From assembly GCA_015233155.1 (NCBI GenBank), contig JADFYG010000008.1, positions 27,331-91,330 on the forward strand: a stretch of 64,000 bases of DNA, given 5' to 3'. The position numbers were made by a program, and so were the translations under genes. Of the stretch, positions 54,332-61,026 are shown in pieces; the stretch's first letter is position 1; every line of letters begins with the position of its first letter. The notes beneath the pieces were generated by a model. That model saw only the letters and a program-made list of their open reading frames with translations. It was not told the origin of the DNA and did not search any database. This DNA is from Candidatus Rifleibacteriota bacterium. GTDB taxonomy: Bacteria; Muiribacteriota; Ozemobacteria; Ozemobacterales; Ozemobacteraceae.

Positions 54332-54859
54332 TTAATCGTTTTTTATGTGCTCCCATAAGTCCGCCACGGATCTTCCTGTCTGCAAAAAAGCTTCGACGGA
54401 CTGGAATGCACCAGGTGCCGTCTCAAGTACGGTCCAAATAAATCCAGCCTGAGATTGTGTTTTAGAAAGAACAACTTCGAAGCGCCCCGTTCCGGTCTTT
54501 GGCATGACCGTCATTAGAAAGTATCGCAGTTCACCCCTTGTATTTTCATATTGACAGGTGTCAAGAGAAACCGCATGACTTGCAACAAGCATCGTCAGAC
54601 CGCCAGAAGATGCCCCATACCAGAAAGATGCCTCGGCATCACCGGTTCTAAAGAGATACGTCGTATCGGATGCTATCAAAAACATGTTTGCAGCAAGAGC
54701 CAATGAATTATAATTACTGATAAACTTGTCTTTTCTTGCTTGTTCAATTGAAACCTGACCGCGCGAGTAAAAACTAGGCCCAACTGCGGCTGCCAGTATG
54801 GCCAAAACGGCAACGACTAACAAAAGCTCAAGCAACGTGAAGCCTTGCTTCCTATACAT
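54332..54859 (-). CDS. Type IV pilin / major pseudopilin-like protein 1
   Basis: 175 residues from ATG 54859 with GGAGG before it. Prepilin leader MYRKQG, then FTLLELLLVVAVLAILAAAV with Glu5 of the mature pilin. The globular part is related to the gene at 55176-55706: both share GPSFY.RGQVS, ARK.KFI.NYN, DTCQYENT and RFEV-like strands, and both end in a LSDLWE-type C-terminus. Nearest the ATPase gene (56 nt), it may be the first gene of the assembly operon. The exact role (major or minor pilin) is not known. Confidence 0.88.
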   Translation of the reverse strand: MYRKQGFTLLELLLVVAVLAILAAAVGPSFYSRGQVSIEQARKDKFISNYNSLALAANMFLIASDTTYLFRTGDAEASFWYGASSGGLTMLVASHAVSLDTCQYENTRGELRYFLMTVMPKTGTGRFEVVLSKTQSQAGFIWTVLETAPGAFQSVEAFLQTGRSVADLWEHIKND

Positions 54860-55130
54860 ATCTTCCTCCGAAATCAATTACCCTTAACCCCTGAACTTAT
54901 ACAATTTTGAACTAATTTCATTGCCATTGGTCGGATGATTGCCAATGATCACCAAACCTCATTCAAACTTATGATCTTCCAGATACACACATGATCTCAA
55001 CCTGCTACAAACTCATTTGCAAAATTGTGAGTTCAAACGAATCTTTCAAAACCGGAACACTAAAATAAATTCTCAAAATTAGAATCGAAAATGATCCTCT
55101 GCACACAGCGACCTTTATCTTAAAAATTTA
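54860..55130. other. Gene-free stretch between the two pilin genes
   Basis: AT-rich, no reading frame of note. The minus strand has ATTGG..CCAAT as a small hairpin and TATAAG about 35 nt before the pilin start region, a weak candidate -10 without a convincing -35. No riboswitch was recognised. The preceding terminator implies that the downstream pilin must have its own promoter here. Confidence 0.4.
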
Positions 55131-55163
55131 TGCAACCTGGCCAATTCAAGCAGCCAGGTTGCA
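55120..55163 (-). terminator. Intrinsic terminator after pilin 2
   Basis: Perfect 11-bp stem TGCAACCTGGC (55131-55141) / GCCAGGTTGCA (55153-55163) with an 11-nt loop. On the minus strand it is followed by TAAATTTTTAAG. It starts 13 nt after the pilin stop and separates this pilin from the rest of the operon. Confidence 0.85.
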
Positions 55164-55175
55164 CGAATAATACAA

Positions 55176-55706
55176 TTACTGGCTTTTAATAAGTTCCCAC
55201 AAATCCGACAAAGAATGTCCAGTTGCATCATGCAAGTATTCTTCGATGATTTTTGTCGTACCAACAATAGTAAGCGGAGTAATCGTTCCCGTAACCGAAT
55301 TAGTCAACTCGAAAGATACAGTCGCCACTCCGGAAGGAAGCTTCGTACACGCCATAAGGAAAAAGCGAGGCTCCCCTTTGGTGTTTTCATACTGACAAGT
55401 ATCAACCTGAATAATATTCTTGGTAATCAGATATTTGAAGCCCCCGACCGTGTCCCCCGACCCGGCGTTGATATAATCAAAAGCGCCTGCGTTTGACAAT
55501 GAAGCAACCGTGTCTGAAGCCAACAAAATTACATTCGCGGCAAGATTCAAAGCATTATAATTATTGATGAACTTGCTTTTTCTTGCATATTCCATGGAAA
55601 CTTGACCGCGTTCATAAAAACTAGGTCCAATGGCAGCCGCCAAAATAGCCAGAATAGCGACGACGAGTAACAGTTCAAGTAATGTAAAACCTTGCTTCCT
55701 AGACAT
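55176..55706 (-). CDS. Type IV pilin / major pseudopilin-like protein 2
   Basis: 176 residues from ATG 55706, with GGAGG 5 nt before; a longer frame to 55823 lacks a ribosome site. Leader MSRKQG, then FTLLELLLVVAILAILAAAI with Glu5 of the mature pilin. Near-identical in its first 60 residues to the pilin at 54332-54859 and alike in its globular part. It is followed by a strong terminator and preceded by a promoter-like site and a hairpin leader, so it is probably a separate, abundant transcript. That makes it the best candidate for the major pilin. Confidence 0.88.
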   Translation of the reverse strand: MSRKQGFTLLELLLVVAILAILAAAIGPSFYERGQVSMEYARKSKFINNYNALNLAANVILLASDTVASLSNAGAFDYINAGSGDTVGGFKYLITKNIIQVDTCQYENTKGEPRFFLMACTKLPSGVATVSFELTNSVTGTITPLTIVGTTKIIEEYLHDATGHSLSDLWELIKSQ

Positions 55707-55727
55707 TGGTTCCTCCAAAAGTAAATT

Positions 55728-55754
55728 CGGACCGGCATTGTGAAAGCAGGTCCG
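55728..55754 (-). promoter_or_regulatory. Hairpin in the leader of pilin 2
   Basis: CGGACC (55728-55733) pairs with GGTCCG (55749-55754), extended inward by GC pairs with one mismatch. It lies 22 nt before the start codon, next to the ribosome site, and could protect the transcript 5' end or affect translation. Function not shown. Confidence 0.4.
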
Positions 55755-55813
55755 GAATACCGCGAAGGAATTTAAACTACCGACAAATCCCCTCACAGAT
55801 ATCTCTGTAAAGA

Positions 55814-55842
55814 CAAATATCATAAAAATAATGGCGAGTCAA
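55814..55842 (-). promoter_or_regulatory. Candidate sigma-70 promoter of pilin 2
   Basis: On the minus strand TTGACT (55837-55842) and TATTTG (55814-55819) are separated by 17 nt, and TGA directly before TATTTG gives an extended -10. A transcript would carry a leader of about 100 nt including the hairpin at 55728-55754. Confidence 0.45.
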
Positions 55843-55891
55843 TAGCGGCAAATTCTTTTCTAACTCATCGAAATGCCGCAATACCGCAAAC

Positions 55892-56761
55892 TCAGAAAGA
55901 AATCATTGCTCTGGCCAATTGATCTATCGACAATTCAGGAACCCAGCCAAGTGACTTAATCGTTGCAGAATCAGAAACAAGCTTTCTATATTCGGCTTTG
56001 AAACCATCGCGAATTCTTATATGATCCCGCCAATTCCTGCCGACAATTTCAAAACATTTTTCGAGCCAGTCCTGAATAGAATAAACCACTCCTGATCCTA
56101 TCGTTGCTTCAAATACGGAATCCTGGTCAATTAATGTAAATATGCCCATAGAGATATCGCCTGCAAAAGTCCACTCTTTCTGGACGGAAATATCACCAAC
56201 CTCAATTGTTTCATTGCTTCCGGCAGCAATTCGCTTAGCGGCCTGAACAATAATCTGACTTATATGATCAGGTTTCCGCAACGGGCTCTCATGATGAAAC
56301 AGGTATCCAACATAGGCTTTAATTCCAATTGAACGATAATAACGCGCAGCATAGACAGAATGAATTCTGGACGCTGAATATGCACTATTAGCCTCGAATT
56401 CGTCGCGCTCCGAAATTGGCTCGCCACGATTTTTGAATTGCAACCCACTCCCGGTTATGAAAACTCTTGTCTGCGGACTGTGTCTTTTTACTGACTCAAG
56501 GATATTCAGGGTCCCGGTAGAAATAGTTTCATGATTTTCAAAAAGCGCATCGTGTCGTGTCGTCGAGTTTGCCGCGAGATGAAAAATATAGCCGGGCTGA
56601 TATAACTTGACCAATCTTTCGACAGCACCATATTCGGCGACACTGGCCCGCACAGGACTTACACTGCGGGATACCGATATGGGCTCAATGCCTCTTTTCT
56701 TACAAATTTCGGAAAGATAAAACCCGTCCTGGCCGCTCGCACCAAAAATAATTGCCGTCAT
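55892..56761 (-). CDS. NAD-dependent sugar epimerase/dehydratase, GDP-mannose 4,6-dehydratase-like
   Basis: 289 residues from ATG 56761 (AAGGA 6 nt before). The Rossmann motif IIFGASGQDG at the N-terminus and the LYQPGYIFHLAANS segment are those of GDP-mannose-dehydratase/RMD-like short-chain dehydrogenases. The usual YxxxK is YSASR here: Lys is replaced by Arg. The segment YVGYLFHHESPLR is also like the GMD group. It should modify an NDP-sugar for surface glycans. Downstream lies the pilin gene; upstream (84 nt) the phosphodiester glycosidase gene, so it may belong to that operon. Confidence 0.83.
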   Translation of the reverse strand: MTAIIFGASGQDGFYLSEICKKRGIEPISVSRSVSPVRASVAEYGAVERLVKLYQPGYIFHLAANSTTRHDALFENHETISTGTLNILESVKRHSPQTRVFITGSGLQFKNRGEPISERDEFEANSAYSASRIHSVYAARYYRSIGIKAYVGYLFHHESPLRKPDHISQIIVQAAKRIAAGSNETIEVGDISVQKEWTFAGDISMGIFTLIDQDSVFEATIGSGVVYSIQDWLEKCFEIVGRNWRDHIRIRDGFKAEYRKLVSDSATIKSLGWVPELSIDQLARAMISF

Positions 56762-56845
56762 AACGATTCCTTCAACGCACGGCTCTGAGTCTTCGGAATC
56801 GTAAAACCAGATGCATTCCTGCAGAGAAAGCACCTCCCATGTCGA

Positions 56846-57808
56846 TCAGTGGCATGACACTATCGTTATAGCAGTGAAACGCGCCTTGTCGACCAGATAC
56901 AACGGCGAAACCAGATATTCTCTGCCAACGACCAGTTCCGAAGAAGAGCCACCATCAAAAAAAATAGCATCGGTAATGCCTTTAAACTGCGGTTGGGTAA
57001 GAAGAATGCGTGAGACCGCCTCCAGATTCAATCCAGTTTCGAAAACAATCATAAGCAGCCCTCCTTCCGAATCGAGTGCGATAACAGAATGGCGGCTGTC
57101 CTGATCGACCTTTCGAAATTGGAATCTCTGTCGCTGGTAAGCTTCGAGATGAACATCCTTCCCCGCGCGAACAATCCACCCGGCTCCCCCGAGCAGCCAG
57201 CGCACCGATTCACCGGCATGGGCTCCACATGCCGCTGTCGCACCAGAAAACAATGAAAGACCATCGAGACCGCCTGAGGCAATAAGAGCTGTGGCAGGGC
57301 GATCGGTTTCGCCGATTACCCAGCGGGTTTTCCCGCCGGCAACAGCAATTGAAGCTACAAAGCAGCGCGAAATCCTGCCGGGGATTTGAGTTATCCCGCG
57401 CGGAACAACGCCATCGACAATTACCTGACCCAGCGGACCTTTGTCGCAAAAAAATGTTCCGTTTATCGCGGCAACCGGCACAGAATAGTCAGTAGATGCT
57501 ATGCTCATCTCATCCTGAAGCCCGCCTTCTCCCGTCCAGACATGGATACGCAATTCGAAGCGGCCGGGCTGGAATCGCACCCCATGAGCGCCTGCGGAAA
57601 CGATCTTACTCGCTCCTTCCGGCAATGTAAATCTGGGTGCTGCATTGAGAATTTCCGAAATCTCTCCGAACAATTCGCGCACAAGCGGTTTCAGTGCTGA
57701 TCCGCGTCTGGTAAGTTTCACCGCCCCGGATGCCGTCTCTCCATGCAGGGTGCCGTTACACGAAATCACCAACAAAACTATGAAAAAAAAGAAAACTTTC
57801 ATCTTCAT
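56846..57808 (-). CDS. Exported phosphodiester glycosidase family (NAGPA domain) protein
   Basis: 320 residues. The signal peptide is ~1-24, with a Cys after VLLVIS that could also serve as a lipobox. The NAGPA/DUF2233 domain occupies ~75-320: INGTFFC near the start, SRHSVIALDSEGGLLMIV in the middle and DAIFFDGGSSSELV at the end, the best family mark. Members include the enzyme that removes GlcNAc from phosphodiester-linked glycans; bacterial ones are thought to act on cell-surface sugar phosphodiesters. Its start overlaps the upstream barrel-protein gene by 4 nt. Confidence 0.85.
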   Translation of the reverse strand: MKMKVFFFFIVLLVISCNGTLHGETASGAVKLTRRGSALKPLVRELFGEISEILNAAPRFTLPEGASKIVSAGAHGVRFQPGRFELRIHVWTGEGGLQDEMSIASTDYSVPVAAINGTFFCDKGPLGQVIVDGVVPRGITQIPGRISRCFVASIAVAGGKTRWVIGETDRPATALIASGGLDGLSLFSGATAACGAHAGESVRWLLGGAGWIVRAGKDVHLEAYQRQRFQFRKVDQDSRHSVIALDSEGGLLMIVFETGLNLEAVSRILLTQPQFKGITDAIFFDGGSSSELVVGREYLVSPLYLVDKARFTAITIVSCH

Positions 57809-60800
57809 TGGATCAGATCACTTATCGCAGCAAAGTCGACTGTCCAGTACCCATGGCGTTTGCCACCGGCAGGAGCCCAGCCGCTACCCCATCGAACCGT
57901 TATCGGAAGGCGACGCAGAATCAGACCTTTGGCGCGAAATTCGATCCCGTGATCTTCAAGATACGAAAATGCTCGGCCATTCGAGCGAACATCGCCTTTT
58001 TCCCAGAAAATTTCGCCGACTACGATCTCCTTCTGTGCCCATCTTCGGATAAATTCGAATGAGATGGGAATTTCGTGAGACAAATGCAGGCACACAGCTC
58101 GCAGGGAGTCTCCATATCTGACGGAACTATCATATCCCCGCAGAAAATCAGACCCACCGAGACTCAGATCATCAGGACGTCTAATCTCATCCTTCTTGTT
58201 ATCCTCCGCTACGAAAAAACGCGTGGCTCCCACCCAGCCTCTACCGAGAGGCGCGTATTCCTGCCAACGCAGAGCAGTGGAATCATACACCATTTTTCCT
58301 CCAAACCATGTCAGCCCCTTCCTGTAGGATGCTGAGATATCGCGTCCTTTTCGTGGGAAAACCTCCCAAAACGGCTCCGTCCGAATTGCACGCTTGTCCA
58401 ACCGCAAATACAACGAGTTGTCCTGGCCGATTGTCGGTGCAATCTGTCCTCGCTCAGGATATTTTGCAATACCTCGATCGGTGATATTTCCCCCGACCGA
58501 AAGTGTAGTCGAAAGGGTGAATGGAAAGGAAAAATGAATATCGCTCGACCGAACACGCTCGTAATACGAATCGGAACGATAGCTTTTCTGGACAACCCGA
58601 TCTTCGACCGTAAAGCCGCTTCTAAACTGGTCAAAGCGTTGTAAATAATCGGCTATGTAACCAAAATTGCGACTTTTGAAGCCATAGGTCGGTGACACAA
58701 TCAATCGACGCCGATCAAGGCGGTCGGCGCGATAACTATAAAAACCTAACGTCGCTCCCTGATCGTCGCGATTCATTCGAGGCAGCCAGTAACTATGTTT
58801 ATATTCAAGCCGATAAGGTCTGCTCTCCAGCGCCAGAGGTCCTGATGCAAAAATTGGAATCAACGACGAATTTGAGGCCGCAACGACAGAAACTAAGTCG
58901 GAACCCGCGGATGCAATCAAATCAATTTCTGATGCAACAGCGGAGATAGCGGCCGCGGATGGAATAGAAATAGCCAAAAAGCCAGCAACAGGAACGAACG
59001 GCCTTGGTGAGGCAATACTAGTTTCTGCCAGTGGTTTACGCTCAAGACGAATCGGCCTGAATCCATTTTCAAGAATCGTTACAGCACAAATACCGTCAGT
59101 GCGTATGTCATAGTCCCAGATTCCGCCGGGAACCGCTGAATATCTAACAAGTTTCATCAAGTCATCTGTACAAGTAATTACATCGTCAGCACACAATGTT
59201 TCATGAGACACAGACTCGTTTTGTCGATCGGAGTCGATCTTATGACCCTGAATGTCTTTCTCACCCGACAACGAAAATAGCTGCGGAGTGCGAAAGACTG
59301 ATTCCGCAGCGAACCAAAGCGCACCTCCAAAATACTGGAGCCGCCGAATCATGCCCGCTTGCCGATATAATACGACCGCTGCGGATTCAACTCGATCGGT
59401 CCTGTTGACCAAATTGACATTATTGGTATCACTGGCGATTGGACAACGAACGATCAATGTATTCCCGCCATCCGCTACGGTAAAGAATACATGTTTACAT
59501 TCCGGATCAACAGCCAGATCGAGGGGCCTTACTTCAGGGGGAAAAAGCATCTCCTCACGAACGGGGCTGCTGGCAACGGGAGCCATCGACATCAGCCTGG
59601 TTCGGCCCGCCCTCATATTGACGAAAAACAACCGGCCGTCAGCCATTCCAAGTGGCTTATATGATCCTGGTTCTCCGTGAAGCAGAAATGGTTTTCCGCT
59701 CCGCGGAACCGCGTATAATCCCAGTCGACGCTCTCGACGACGATTTACGCCGTATTTTCCAAGAAACACGGTGCCGCTCGCAGGGTCGACCCACACGTTC
59801 GAATGAACATTCTTCAATGCAAGGCGTGGCGACTTACCGGATGGCTGGATATACAGATCATAAATCTCTTCCGTATAACGCCGCGAGGAAACAAAAACCT
59901 GACCGCTACCTTCAGGCAACTGGCGCAACGCCTGACAGTATGCACCGCAATCGCTCCAGGCAGACATATCGGCGGTCGGTGTGCCAACTCCCGGACTACT
60001 TATCAGAAGACCATTTTCGAAAAATGAATCTGAAGATGTCTGATTTTCACTGTTTCTTTCCCGGCACAAAGTCTTCACTTGTTCATCATAGGCCCGCATG
60101 GCTTCACTAAACGTCATACCAAATGCGGTTTTGAATGACTCGGCAAAACCGACCGGATGTCCGCTAATATGTGCCAAAAAACGCTTTCCTGCATCAGGTC
60201 CGGCCTTCTCGTGCCAGAAATCAATCATGTGACGCGCCTGAAAACGCATGCGATCCTTCTCGGACTCAGGACGATCCGCTATGGTATCAAGGTCATCCAG
60301 GGAGTATAGCCGGGAAGTCCGCGCCATTTCCAGAAGGCGACTGTGATGCAAGGCATCCATGGGAAAAGCGTAATGCATCGCCAATCCTTCTCTAAACCAC
60401 GAAGGAACAGACAGTAACGCCATACGCCGTTTCAACGCGGTTCGCGCCGGACCCAGCGCCCGAAGAATCATTATATGCGAGAGCCGCAAAGCAAATCGTT
60501 GTTCAAGAGAGTACCCCCGCGTAGAAAGTGAGTCAGTCTCTTCAAAGAGACTCATAGTCACCAGATCGAAGGCGCTATCGGCAAAGCCGGCGTCACGATC
60601 ATCATGATCGGTTAATTGCACAGTAATGGTAAACGCACTCGGCGGACTTCCAAATGCCTTTCCGATACGCATCCGAACCGCCGAAAAGGTATTCATAATG
60701 CGTCCCATGGCGCTTTCGCAGGCAGCCGGGTAATAAACACATAAGCCGGGGGCTTTGACAACCCTGTAGGAACCACACAGCCGGTACACATCATCCCTCT

Positions 60801-61026
60801 CGACAGCCCGGGCAATCTGCGGATTAATACACCCGCATAAAATCAGTGTAAACATGCTGACAAGCAAACCCCGGATCGACGCCGACAATTTATGATAAAG
60901 TATTCGGTCACGACGACCAATGAATGCAATAATAACGGTCCTCATCCATCCGTATGGCTGTTCTGACAATGGGTGCAGCATGTTGAAGCGGCGCGACACT
61001 CCTGTCGTTGCCAAAGAAACAATCAT
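57805..61026 (-). CDS. Large exported fusion: degenerate peptidase-MA-like, propeller-like and Omp85-like beta-barrel domains
   Basis: 1073 residues from the ATG at 61026, which overlaps the dnaE stop (ATGA); starts at 60945 or 61143 are possible. A signal or lipobox segment (LLVSMFTLILCGC) is near residues 53-65. Residues ~85-320 resemble a gluzincin (peptidase MA-like) domain: WFREGLAMHYA is kept, but no HExxH is seen where expected (LRLSHIMILRAL). Next comes a long beta-propeller-like part with repeated short strands (~340-740). The C-terminal ~300 residues end like an Omp85/BamA barrel: SLGGSDFLRGYDSS and LRAVCLHLSHEIPI. The likely location is the outer membrane. Function unknown. Confidence 0.72.
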   Translation of the reverse strand: MIVSLATTGVSRRFNMLHPLSEQPYGWMRTVIIAFIGRRDRILYHKLSASIRGLLVSMFTLILCGCINPQIARAVERDDVYRLCGSYRVVKAPGLCVYYPAACESAMGRIMNTFSAVRMRIGKAFGSPPSAFTITVQLTDHDDRDAGFADSAFDLVTMSLFEETDSLSTRGYSLEQRFALRLSHIMILRALGPARTALKRRMALLSVPSWFREGLAMHYAFPMDALHHSRLLEMARTSRLYSLDDLDTIADRPESEKDRMRFQARHMIDFWHEKAGPDAGKRFLAHISGHPVGFAESFKTAFGMTFSEAMRAYDEQVKTLCRERNSENQTSSDSFFENGLLISSPGVGTPTADMSAWSDCGAYCQALRQLPEGSGQVFVSSRRYTEEIYDLYIQPSGKSPRLALKNVHSNVWVDPASGTVFLGKYGVNRRRERRLGLYAVPRSGKPFLLHGEPGSYKPLGMADGRLFFVNMRAGRTRLMSMAPVASSPVREEMLFPPEVRPLDLAVDPECKHVFFTVADGGNTLIVRCPIASDTNNVNLVNRTDRVESAAVVLYRQAGMIRRLQYFGGALWFAAESVFRTPQLFSLSGEKDIQGHKIDSDRQNESVSHETLCADDVITCTDDLMKLVRYSAVPGGIWDYDIRTDGICAVTILENGFRPIRLERKPLAETSIASPRPFVPVAGFLAISIPSAAAISAVASEIDLIASAGSDLVSVVAASNSSLIPIFASGPLALESRPYRLEYKHSYWLPRMNRDDQGATLGFYSYRADRLDRRRLIVSPTYGFKSRNFGYIADYLQRFDQFRSGFTVEDRVVQKSYRSDSYYERVRSSDIHFSFPFTLSTTLSVGGNITDRGIAKYPERGQIAPTIGQDNSLYLRLDKRAIRTEPFWEVFPRKGRDISASYRKGLTWFGGKMVYDSTALRWQEYAPLGRGWVGATRFFVAEDNKKDEIRRPDDLSLGGSDFLRGYDSSVRYGDSLRAVCLHLSHEIPISFEFIRRWAQKEIVVGEIFWEKGDVRSNGRAFSYLEDHGIEFRAKGLILRRLPITVRWGSGWAPAGGKRHGYWTVDFAAISDLIQ

